Source: Dyadobacter jejuensis (GTDB lineage: Bacteria; Bacteroidota; Bacteroidia; Cytophagales; Spirosomataceae). Taken from it: 64,000 bases of DNA. Below are positions 56,847 to 64,000 of this stretch, piece after piece (the stretch's first letter is position 1; the number at the start of each line of letters is the position of its first letter). Under the pieces are notes generated by a model. It was not told where the DNA came from. It did no database searches and saw nothing but the letters and a program-made list of their open reading frames with translations. Where the stretch lies: positions 372,001 through 436,000 of the forward strand of contig NZ_QGDT01000003.1 in the NCBI RefSeq assembly GCF_003149085.1, given 5' to 3'. The position numbers and the translations under genes are program-made.

Positions 56847-56885
56847 AAAAAAAGCCCATCATAAAATATATGACGGGCTTTTTTT
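56847..56885 (-). terminator. terminator after glycine-rich lipoprotein gene
   Basis: Arms AAAAAAAGCCC (56847-56857) and GGGCTTTTTTT (56875-56885), extended inward by three pairs past an A-C mismatch. A T run follows on the minus strand, 23 bp after the lipoprotein stop. Confidence 0.8.
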
Positions 56886-56907
56886 GGGGCTAAAGCCATG
56901 AAGGGAA

Positions 56908-57684
56908 TTAGATATTTGTGGCCAGTTTAACGTCAAGCTTCAGTTTGATAGCCCGATCGCTATTATTATTTCCATACCCGCTACCCGTACCTATTCCTAC
57001 CCCCATGCCAGAGCCCATGCCGATACCTCCTCCTAGACCGATCCCTATTCGTGGAGAAATACCAGACCTAGACGATTGGCCGTCTATTTCTATAACAATT
57101 CCAATATCTTGCACCTGGGCCAAGTCCATGTTTATCAAGGAAAAAGGAAGAATAATTTGTTCGGTCAGTTCATTATTACGGCCCATGCTGATCACCGATT
57201 TAATGCTCCCATCGGGCTCTACAAGATTAATAAAATGCTGCCCCTGCTGATCCTTCCAAAGGGCTTCCTTATTATAAGAATCCAGAAGCAAACTCAATCC
57301 CAAGCTGTTGGGCATGTCCATATCCAGATTCCGTAACGCCCTCCTGTCCTCCTTCATAACAACCGGAAACTGAAGGGAAAACTGACCTTTCCGTTGACCT
57401 TCTGGATTCAGTGTTATCTTCAATCCACTGCTCAGAATCTTTTGAATGGTATTGGGATCCTTGGTCTTTAGGGTGATATACAGAAATGAATCATCATTAA
57501 TAATCCCATAGGCCAACCTAGATTGCTGATCTTGCTGATCGGGAGCGAGCCCATCCACGTAATTGAAGGGGGCATTCCATTTGGCTTGATATGGAATCTG
57601 CTTGGCACTGCTACATCCCAGAAGGGCTAATCCAATATATCCTAAAACCAACCTTGTTAATTTCATTTCTATTTTTTTGTTCAT
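56908..57684 (-). CDS. lipoprotein with glycine-rich C-terminal segment
   Basis: A 258-aa protein from the ATG at 57684 (or 57666). The longer frame to 57897 overlaps the DUF3224 gene on the other strand and is rejected. The signal is TRLVLGYIGLALLGC with the lipobox ALLGC. The mature domain is beta-rich (FNYVDGLAPDQQ, AYGIINDDSFLYITLKTKDP, LKITLNPEGQRKGQFSLQFP) and resembles carbohydrate-binding-like or DOMON-like folds only in layout. Near the end, about residues 215-240, is a Gly/Met-rich run (GIGLGGGIGMGSGMGVGIG) of low complexity. It is of unknown function in the envelope. Confidence 0.7.
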   Translation of the reverse strand: MNKKIEMKLTRLVLGYIGLALLGCSSAKQIPYQAKWNAPFNYVDGLAPDQQDQQSRLAYGIINDDSFLYITLKTKDPNTIQKILSSGLKITLNPEGQRKGQFSLQFPVVMKEDRRALRNLDMDMPNSLGLSLLLDSYNKEALWKDQQGQHFINLVEPDGSIKSVISMGRNNELTEQIILPFSLINMDLAQVQDIGIVIEIDGQSSRSGISPRIGIGLGGGIGMGSGMGVGIGTGSGYGNNNSDRAIKLKLDVKLATNI

Positions 57685-57915
57685 GGTAAATCTATTGTAG
57701 TCTAAACGACAACCTCCTCTATTCATTACTCCAATAGGATGAAAATAGTTGCGAAAAGGTTGGAAAGCAGAAAAAGACATATTTCTTCCTTCAATCCATT
57801 GTCGAATAAAAAAAAGTCGTTGTTTTGCGAATCCTGTAAGTTGTAACCCTTGGGTGGATCCATGGCCAATTGGCAACCTTATCCCCCACCGTACCAAAGC
57901 ACATACTCATCACCT

Positions 57916-58353
57916 ATGACCCTAAAAGCAGAAGTAGCATATCAAATCACAGACGGATACGAAGAATCGTTTAGTAAAAACGAGCTTGGACATAAACTAA
58001 CCACCGGAAAATTCACCATTGCCTATAGCGGCGATGTAGAAGGTGAAGGCCATCTTATGGAACTCAAGAACCATGGGAACGAAGACGAAGCGACGGTGTA
58101 TGGCCTCGAGCGATTTGTCGGTTCGGTTCATGGAATTTCAGGCAGTTTTGTTCTGGAGTATACCGGCAAGTATGAAAATGGATTGCTCCATTCCACCCGT
58201 AGAATCGTTAAAAATAGTGGAACTGGTGAGTTACAAAATATAGAGGGTTATATAGCCTTTAGTCATGCGAATGCCAAGGAAATGAAATTTACGCTACGAT
58301 TCAAATTGCCCCAGTATAAGGATCAGATACCGGATGGGATAGAACCCCGCTAG
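57916..58353 (+). CDS. DUF3224 protein
   Basis: A 145-aa protein from the ATG at 57916 (MTLKAEVAYQITDGYEESFS). The body has the DUF3224 pattern: FTIAYSGDVEGEGHLMEL, ATVYGLERFVGSVHGISGSF, HSTRRIVKNSGTGELQNIEG. The fold resembles an allene-oxide-cyclase barrel. Function is unknown. No signal peptide is seen. Its end overlaps the convergent helicase gene by 4 bp (58350-58353), an unusually tight convergent arrangement. Confidence 0.82.
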   Translation: MTLKAEVAYQITDGYEESFSKNELGHKLTTGKFTIAYSGDVEGEGHLMELKNHGNEDEATVYGLERFVGSVHGISGSFVLEYTGKYENGLLHSTRRIVKNSGTGELQNIEGYIAFSHANAKEMKFTLRFKLPQYKDQIPDGIEPR

Positions 58354-61300
58354 GGCTCTATCCACACCATCTCCTGATTCTCAATGGTTATCACTAAGCC
58401 TACGGCATTTTTTCCCGTTTCGTTGTAGGCTTCAACGAGTTTTCCCATTGTTTTTATCGTTTCTTTAGGTCGATTCAGGGGTAAGAATCGCATCAGCACT
58501 ACGGGGCCGTCGCCTATCTCCACCATGCGGTCGATATGGATTTGTTTGCCTCCCGGAATCAACATTTCCTTATTGATCATCACCCTAGCTTCCGGCACAT
58601 ATAAGCGCTTCATTCCATTCAGTTGAAGTATGCTGGCCACCATATGGGTCAGGCTTTCCTGATCCTTAGGTCCAGCAACCCCTTCGGCCACCACTTTTTC
58701 TATAATATGAGGCAGGTCCTCTAGGTTTCTCAATCTTGTCAGAACATAGCATGCCTTTTGGTAAATGTCATTTTTAACCTCAAATGTTTCCAGATCGAAC
58801 AGTCGGTCCGACTGTCGCCTTAGTCTCAGGGTATTTCCAGGGTCGTGGCTCAACACCTTATGGAGTATATAGGGCTCGACTTTTTTTTCATCCTCTTTTA
58901 AATGGAACGCAGCCGCATCACCCGATTGTAAGCGATAGCTGAGTTGCCCTTCTACCCATGCCGGATCGGCCTCTTTTCTGTTCAGATAATCATAGAGCAA
59001 TCCACTAATGGTGTTGCCGGCATGCCTGGCCTTGGGGGCCTGAGCCAACACGTACAACCTCTGTATAGGCCGGGTAAAGGCGACATATAACAGATTAAGA
59101 TTTTCTACCACTGTTCTAACTTCGTGGTCTAGATATTGACTTTGTACAGTGGATTCTCCCAAATCCTTTTTCACCGAAACCATGGAGCTCCACAATTTTT
59201 TCCCTAAACCCGACTCATTTAACTCCAATTCTGAAAGGCTTTCATCTTCCAAATCGAGCCAAATCGTATCTTTGGAACTTGGTGTAGTCTTCCATTGGGC
59301 ATAAGGAATAATCACGACTGGATACTCTAGTCCTTTTGATTTATGAATCGTTGTAATGCGCAGGGCGTCGGTACCCTGGGGGACATTAATAGATACCTTG
59401 TACCTCGCTATATCCCAATACGCTAGAAAATCGCCCAGATGACTGCTTCTACCAGAACCAAATTCCAAAATAACATCCAGAAAACGGAATAAATAGGCAT
59501 TTTCTGTTCCTGCATCGAATAGTCCAAACACCCGGATAATGATTTCTGCAATTTCAAAAATAGTGGACTGGCGCAGACGAAATGCATCCAAGTCGATTTC
59601 CCAAGCTTTAAAATAAGAGAGGAAACTATCCAACCCCATTTCCTCAGCCAAATCACGCATCTTTTGAAAATCTGCTGGGCCTGGATTTACCCCACGTACC
59701 TGATGATGGAATAGGTACATCGCCTCGTACCGTGCCAGATTATCGTCGGCCTTTTGAATGACCTTCATGAGCGAAATCACGAACTGGATATTTCGAGAGT
59801 AGGCCAAAGTAAGGGCATCATCGGAAATAAGCGGAACCCCTTCCTGTTGCAAGGCTCCTGCCAAGGTAGCGGCATGTCTTCTGGATCTACATAAAATGGC
59901 CATATCCTTCCAAAAATATCCCTGACCCCGAAGATCACCAACCCTTTCTAATGTGGCTAGGACCATCTCATCCTCCCCTTCAGATTCGGCATCGGCATGG
60001 CTATTTTCTATAAAATCGAACTGTACCTGGCCTCCTGTTTTGACTCCTTCTGGTATTTGTTGTTGAAAAAAATCGTCGAACACTGAAAGAACCATCGGAT
60101 AGCTCGTTCCTAGGTGACCCGCCACGAAAGAGAAAAAGGAGTTGTTGAACGAAGTGATTTCTTGGAAACTCCTGCGATTGGTTCTGAGATGATCCACCTG
60201 GAGGTTGGCGCTGAGCGATTCCAAACGCTGCTGTAGTAAGGGATTATTCCCTAGCTTATTGGTCAAGGCCAAGAGTTCGTCTTGTGCTAGATGCAATATC
60301 AGGTCCATATCCCCACCACGAAAACGATAAATGGACTGCTTGGCGTCTCCCACTACCAAGTTGAAATGTCCTCCCCCCAGTGCATTTTCTATGAGAGGGA
60401 TCAGGTTTGCAAATTGCAGCTTAGAAGTATCCTGAAATTCGTCCAATAAAATATGGTTATAACGCTCTCCAAGCCGTTCAAAAATAAAAGGTACTGGTTC
60501 GTTGGAGACTATTTCGGCAATCCTCCGATTAAAATCAGAGATATGGACCTGATTATTCTGTCGTAATACGGTATCGAACTCCCTTCTAATTTCTCCCAAT
60601 AAGGATAGGCCATAAAGGTGTTTGTCTAATGCCTGGTATAAGAGTACTTTGGGCTGCGCTTGGTTCCGAATCGACTCAATTGCATTATAGCAGTCAAAAA
60701 ACAAACCTTTAAGCCCATCGATCTGGTCTTTGATGGGTTGGGGTGTCTTTGCTCCATACCAAATATCATCATCTATGGCTTTGATCACAAAGCTGTTGGG
60801 TGCATCCCACAGTTTAAGTCCTTCGGCCCGCTGGTCGAAGTAGCCCTTAACTCCTCGGCTTCCCTGAAAAAAGTCCTTGTCCACCAGCCCCGCCTGCTCC
60901 ATTGCCGATTTGGCTTTCTCGGCCGACAGGACGATATCTTCATTTTGTTTCTTTACAAAGGCTCTAATCGATTTTCTGATGTGCGCCCAATCTCCCATTT
61001 CGAGATTGGCAATTTTTTGCATCTTCAAATAGGCCTCTTCCTGAAGTAAGGTACCCGCAGTGCTCTGGATAGTCTGGGGCAAGGCTCCCCAGCTTCCACC
61101 CTCTTCGGCCCTTTCCCGGTAATAATTCTCAACTATTTCGGTTAACACATCTTCACCAGGAGCACCGATACGCGCCAAAAGCCGATCCACCGCTTCCTTG
61201 AGCATTTCTGAATCCAACTGGGTTTCAAAAACGAATGGAAGACCCAGTTCATCGGTAAAGCTACTTACCAAACTTTTGGTAAACTTATCGATGGTCATTA

Positions 61301-61694
61301 CCGCAAAATCGGAATAACGATGTAGGATTTTAAAAAAAACGGCTTGTGCCCGTGCGCAGATAAGCTTACAGCCATCTTCAAAGAGGCTCTTTTCTTCTAA
61401 GGTTTGAGGATAGAGCTCGGTTACTACGTCAACAAGCATACTATGAGGATCCTGTAAGGGAAACTCTGTTTCGGAAAAGATCCTTAGCATGCTCAAGATT
61501 CTATCCTTCATTTCATTGGCCGCCGCATTGGTAAAGGTAATGGCCAGGATATGTTTGTAATAGGTATCCGAATTCGTATGGAGCGCCAGCTTGAGGTACT
61601 CCTTCGTAAGGGTATAAGTCTTACCCGATCCGGCCGAAGAACTGTATACTTTTAACACCGTTTGAGTATTTGGTACGGAATATAAATGAGCCAT
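58350..61694 (-). CDS. UvrD-family helicase, AddA/RecB-like, with apparently degenerate C-terminal nuclease
   Basis: A 1114-aa superfamily 1 helicase. Walker A is SSAGSGKTYTLTKEYL (about 18-33), then VFFKILHRYSDFAVMTIDKF, the DEFQ motif HILLDEFQDTSKLQF (about 425), RFRGGDMDLILH, ALRITTIHKSKGLEYPVVII and LYVAFTRPIQRLYVL. These are all seven helicase motifs. The C-terminal tail aligns in layout with a PD-(D/E)XK nuclease: PEARVMINKEMLI and HIDRMVEIGDG, but the expected acidic-x-Lys strand reads VVLMRFLPLN, so the catalytic set looks broken. It should unwind DNA at breaks; no addB-like partner is next to it. The start is ATG at 61694 or GTG at 61658. Confidence 0.87.
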   Translation of the reverse strand: MAHLYSVPNTQTVLKVYSSSAGSGKTYTLTKEYLKLALHTNSDTYYKHILAITFTNAAANEMKDRILSMLRIFSETEFPLQDPHSMLVDVVTELYPQTLEEKSLFEDGCKLICARAQAVFFKILHRYSDFAVMTIDKFTKSLVSSFTDELGLPFVFETQLDSEMLKEAVDRLLARIGAPGEDVLTEIVENYYRERAEEGGSWGALPQTIQSTAGTLLQEEAYLKMQKIANLEMGDWAHIRKSIRAFVKKQNEDIVLSAEKAKSAMEQAGLVDKDFFQGSRGVKGYFDQRAEGLKLWDAPNSFVIKAIDDDIWYGAKTPQPIKDQIDGLKGLFFDCYNAIESIRNQAQPKVLLYQALDKHLYGLSLLGEIRREFDTVLRQNNQVHISDFNRRIAEIVSNEPVPFIFERLGERYNHILLDEFQDTSKLQFANLIPLIENALGGGHFNLVVGDAKQSIYRFRGGDMDLILHLAQDELLALTNKLGNNPLLQQRLESLSANLQVDHLRTNRRSFQEITSFNNSFFSFVAGHLGTSYPMVLSVFDDFFQQQIPEGVKTGGQVQFDFIENSHADAESEGEDEMVLATLERVGDLRGQGYFWKDMAILCRSRRHAATLAGALQQEGVPLISDDALTLAYSRNIQFVISLMKVIQKADDNLARYEAMYLFHHQVRGVNPGPADFQKMRDLAEEMGLDSFLSYFKAWEIDLDAFRLRQSTIFEIAEIIIRVFGLFDAGTENAYLFRFLDVILEFGSGRSSHLGDFLAYWDIARYKVSINVPQGTDALRITTIHKSKGLEYPVVIIPYAQWKTTPSSKDTIWLDLEDESLSELELNESGLGKKLWSSMVSVKKDLGESTVQSQYLDHEVRTVVENLNLLYVAFTRPIQRLYVLAQAPKARHAGNTISGLLYDYLNRKEADPAWVEGQLSYRLQSGDAAAFHLKEDEKKVEPYILHKVLSHDPGNTLRLRRQSDRLFDLETFEVKNDIYQKACYVLTRLRNLEDLPHIIEKVVAEGVAGPKDQESLTHMVASILQLNGMKRLYVPEARVMINKEMLIPGGKQIHIDRMVEIGDGPVVLMRFLPLNRPKETIKTMGKLVEAYNETGKNAVGLVITIENQEMVWIEP

Positions 61695-61697
61695 GAA

Positions 61698-61736
61698 GAT
61701 ACAGAAAATGCAGGCAGAGCCTGCATTTTCTGTATC
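61698..61736 (-). terminator. perfect 18-bp hairpin between the barrel-protein gene and helicase start
   Basis: Arms 61698-61715 and 61719-61736 are exact reverse complements with a 3-nt loop. It lies 21 bp after the stop of the outer-membrane protein (minus strand), so it could terminate that transcript. It also ends only 3 bp before the helicase ATG. On a read-through message it would hide the ribosome-entry region. Confidence 0.7.
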
Positions 61737-61757
61737 TCATTCAATAAAAATGATGAT

Positions 61758-62282
61758 TTATAAATTAAATCGTATCCCTGCTGAGATGTTTGGGCTAAGG
61801 TAAAAAGGTCGTGGCAGCAATTCCAGATACGTGCCCCCTTCTAAAAATACCGAAATCCGATTATTAGGGATGAAATATTCTACACCTCCTAGGGCCGAAC
61901 CACCCAAGCTTATATTTTTCTCGTATTCCCCATTCAAGCGCTTCGGATACGAGCGACGGCTGTTGACCTGCCCACCTAAGCCATAATAAATATGTACGGC
62001 TTCAGAATTAAACAAGGGAGTGTTCCACAGATAATGTGCCTGAATAGAAAGTCCGGTGTTTTGATAGATCCCATCATCGCCCCGGTATTTCCTATTTTTG
62101 GACAGAACCCCACCATAGGTCCCTATAGTAACATCTATCGCATGGATGTTATTAAAATATTTACGGATATTAATACCTGTAGGTTCTCCAGCTTTGAAGC
62201 CCACAGCCCAGTTATCATTCTGCGCAAAGGCGGCAGTAAATCCCAATACGAAGAGTAATGAGCATACGATTTTTTTCATCAT
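61758..62282 (-). CDS. small outer-membrane beta-barrel protein
   Basis: A 174-aa protein with a signal peptide (KKIVCSLLFVLGFTAAFAQ). The mature part alternates short aromatic strands (WAVGFKAGEPTGINIRKYF, AIDVTIGTYGGVL, LSIQAHYLWNTPL, HIYYGLGGQVN, LGGVEYFIPNNRISVFLEGG) and ends in the strand SPNISAGIRFNL, as expected for an eight-stranded barrel. The function is unknown. It lies between hisC and the helicase on the same strand, after a 59-bp gap from hisC. Confidence 0.8.
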   Translation of the reverse strand: MMKKIVCSLLFVLGFTAAFAQNDNWAVGFKAGEPTGINIRKYFNNIHAIDVTIGTYGGVLSKNRKYRGDDGIYQNTGLSIQAHYLWNTPLFNSEAVHIYYGLGGQVNSRRSYPKRLNGEYEKNISLGGSALGGVEYFIPNNRISVFLEGGTYLELLPRPFYLSPNISAGIRFNL

Positions 62283-62341
62283 GATTTTCGTTGTGATATA
62301 GTTTTCAGTTTTCGTGTATTCAAATTCTCCAATACGCCATA

Positions 62342-63406
62342 TTATGAAAATGACTCAAGGGCTTTTAACAAAGCTACATTTTCTTCTGCCGTACCCACCG
62401 AGATACGCAAACATCCTTCACAAAGATATACTTTAGAACGATCGCGAACGATGATGGTGTTTTCTAGCAAATAAGTCATCACCGCCTTGGCATCCTCAAA
62501 ACGTACCAACAGAAAATTAGCATCGGAAGGAAACACTTCTAAAACAAACGACAGTTTTTCCAACATCTTGCGCAATTCCTCCCTTTCTTTTAGAATTTCC
62601 AAAACCATAGCCTCCTTGCGTTCCATGGTCGAAAGTCCCGAGAGCAAGGCTTTCTGGGCTGGCAAACTGATATTATAGGGGGGCTTAATTTTATTGAGGA
62701 TCGTGATCAGCTCGGTACTTGCATAACACATCCCCACCCGTAAGCCGGCTAGGCCCCAAGCCTTAGAGAAAGTTTGTAAAACTACTAAATTAGGGAATTC
62801 ATCCAAACGACTGATCCAACTCTCTTCGGTAGAAAAGTCGATGTAAGCTTCATCAACTACGACAAGCCCCGAAAACCTATTTAATAGCCCTTCAATGGCC
62901 TGAGTAGAAATAGAATTTCCTGTTGGGTTATTCGGTGTACAAACCCATACAATTTTGGTTTCCGTTTGTATTTCACTGAATACCGCTTCCAGGTTCATTT
63001 GGAAATCGGCAGTTAAGGGCGCCTTGTCTACACTGACGTCGTGTATGGACGCACTTACTTCATACATCCCATAGGTGGGGGGCATGATCAGCACCCTATC
63101 TTTTCCAGGTTGGCAAGTAGCCCTTATCAGTAAATCGATCGGCTCGTCGCTGCCATTGCCCAAAAAGATACGGTCGTTGGTTACCCCTTTCATAGGACCA
63201 ATGATCGACTTAATGGCCGATTGGTACGGATCGGGATAGCGGTTATAATTCTGATCCGTAACCGATCCGATAGGATTCTCGTTCGCGTCCAAAAATATTC
63301 CTTCGCTTCCTGTATATTCGTCTCGAGCCGAAGAGTATGGGGCCAATTTCAAAATATGAGGCCTTAAAAGGGAGGTTAAATCAAAATTATTTTTCATTGT
63401 ACTCAT
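62342..63406 (-). CDS. hisC: histidinol-phosphate aminotransferase
   Basis: A 354-aa PLP enzyme of fold type I that converts imidazole acetol-phosphate to histidinol-phosphate. It has the signature IFLDANENPIGS at the start, FLGNGSDEPIDLLIRA, VWVCTPNNPTGNSI, LVVVDEAYIDFS and the PLP lysine in LQTFSKAWGLAGLRVGMC. The end has FLLVRFEDAK and CLRISVGTAEEN, typical of HisC. It overlaps the upstream hisD by 20 bp (or 11 bp if the internal ATG is used), which fits translational coupling in a his operon. Confidence 0.95.
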   Translation of the reverse strand: MSTMKNNFDLTSLLRPHILKLAPYSSARDEYTGSEGIFLDANENPIGSVTDQNYNRYPDPYQSAIKSIIGPMKGVTNDRIFLGNGSDEPIDLLIRATCQPGKDRVLIMPPTYGMYEVSASIHDVSVDKAPLTADFQMNLEAVFSEIQTETKIVWVCTPNNPTGNSISTQAIEGLLNRFSGLVVVDEAYIDFSTEESWISRLDEFPNLVVLQTFSKAWGLAGLRVGMCYASTELITILNKIKPPYNISLPAQKALLSGLSTMERKEAMVLEILKEREELRKMLEKLSFVLEVFPSDANFLLVRFEDAKAVMTYLLENTIIVRDRSKVYLCEGCLRISVGTAEENVALLKALESFS

Positions 63407-64000
63407 TCATTTGCTTTAACCGTACACTAACAGCACGTTTATGTGCCTGCAAAGATTCAGCCTCGGCCATTACTTCCACCAAAGGGCCTAGGTTCAACAA
63501 GCCTTGTTGTGAAATATGCTGGACCGTAATTTTTTTAACGAAGCTATCGACCGACACTCCGCTATACGCCCTAGCATACCCATTGGTAGGCAAGGTATGA
63601 TTGGTCCCAGAGGCATAGTCGCCACAGGATTCGGGAGTATAATTCCCCAGGAAAATAGATCCGGCATTGACGATACGCTCAGATACCTCCTCCGCGTTTT
63701 CAACGCACAGAATCAAATGTTCTGCTGCGTATTCATTCAACATGGCTATAGCCTCGTCGGCATGGGCAACTACAACCGCTGTACTATTATCAATAGAAAT
63801 AGAAGCCATGTCTTTTCTGGGTAGGGCTTCCAATTGCTCCATGAGGCACCTATTCACCGCTTCGACGAACGATACGCTAGTCGAAACCAGGAGTACCTGA
63901 CTATCTTTTCCATGTTCAGCTTGTGAAAGCAAATCGGATGCTACGAAATCGGGAACGGCCGTTTCGTCGGCATAAACTGCCACTTCTGACGGCCCAGCCG
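63387..64000 (-). CDS. hisD: histidinol dehydrogenase, C-terminal part (runs off right edge)
   Basis: About 204 C-terminal residues are visible; the N-terminus lies beyond the window. The frame begins AGPSEVAVYADETA, the conserved GPSEV segment of HisD, and continues with VPDFVASDLLSQAEHGKDSQ (the DLLSQAEHG zinc/active-site region), VNAGSIFLGNYTPESCGDY and the GTNHTLPTNGYARAYSGVSV loop. HisD oxidises histidinol to histidine in two steps. It overlaps hisC, so the two are surely one operon. Confidence 0.95.
   Translation of the reverse strand, partial: AGPSEVAVYADETAVPDFVASDLLSQAEHGKDSQVLLVSTSVSFVEAVNRCLMEQLEALPRKDMASISIDNSTAVVVAHADEAIAMLNEYAAEHLILCVENAEEVSERIVNAGSIFLGNYTPESCGDYASGTNHTLPTNGYARAYSGVSVDSFVKKITVQHISQQGLLNLGPLVEVMAEAESLQAHKRAVSVRLKQMNEYNEK

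Noticed and set aside
56908..57897. Long start of the glycine-rich lipoprotein at 57897
   Set aside because: It would overlap the DUF3224 gene and place the lipoprotein signal internally; the ATG at 57684 gives a normal signal.

Overview
The window looks like a chromosomal segment of a Bacteroidota bacterium, most likely order Cytophagales. The support is a short primary sigma factor (287 aa), secreted proteins ending in type 9 secretion (T9SS) sorting domains of both type A and type B, a ComEC with no metallo-beta-lactamase domain, and promoters fitting the Bacteroidota -7 consensus TAnnTTTG. I cannot name a genus. Coding density is high, apart from about 45.1-46.6 kb and 51.8-54.75 kb.

Region 1 (0-31 kb) is mostly core machinery. 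It holds a partial TPR protein, a TPR lipoprotein, menD (menaquinone), the primary sigma factor, pnp, rpsO, an LptF/LptG-type permease behind a START-like gene, tRNA-Met(CAU), an ABC exporter, holA, an ACP phosphodiesterase, a SlyD-like FKBP, dCMP deaminase, a DUF922 putative protease, comEC, an M43 metalloprotease with a T9SS tail, phoH, dnaB, rlmD, a CHU_C (T9SS type B) surface protein, an OprP-like porin, an SRPBCC protein, tex and an RsmB-type rRNA methyltransferase.

Region 2 (31-45 kb) carries an AHSA1-like SRPBCC protein, a DUF2147 protein, a WYL regulator with palindromes in front of it, metY (O-acetylhomoserine sulfhydrylase), oligopeptidase B and polA with intact proofreading residues. 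It ends with a two-gene unit encoding a DUF1080+PA14 secreted protein and a beta-propeller sugar-dehydrogenase-like protein fused to an azurin-type cupredoxin. These two probably act together on an extracytoplasmic sugar-derived substrate and pass electrons to copper.

Region 3 (45-58 kb) is more accessory. It contains a GT92 glycosyltransferase interrupted by one in-frame amber codon, a secreted metallophosphoesterase, an SDR/DUF2867 oxidoreductase, a T9SS adhesin-like protein with alternating A-B-A-B Ig-like repeats, a PhnA-like small protein, a MarR regulator, a gene graveyard with at least two decayed reading frames, a ClC-type channel with a CBS pair, a glycine-rich lipoprotein and a DUF3224 protein.

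Region 4 (58-64 kb) has a large AddA/RecB-like UvrD helicase whose C-terminal nuclease core looks degenerate, with a perfect 18-bp hairpin immediately before its start codon. An outer-membrane barrel protein and the hisD-hisC overlap of a histidine operon follow; hisD runs off the right edge.

I found no CRISPR array, insertion sequence, prophage, rRNA or convincing undescribed defence or mobile system. The most unusual items are the amber-interrupted GT92 gene, the nuclease-degenerate helicase with its occluding hairpin, the DUF1080/PA14-azurin pair, the A-B-A-B adhesin repeats, the graveyard beside marR/clc, and a recurrent ATACTTTTAGTAT-like palindrome in AT-rich spacers.
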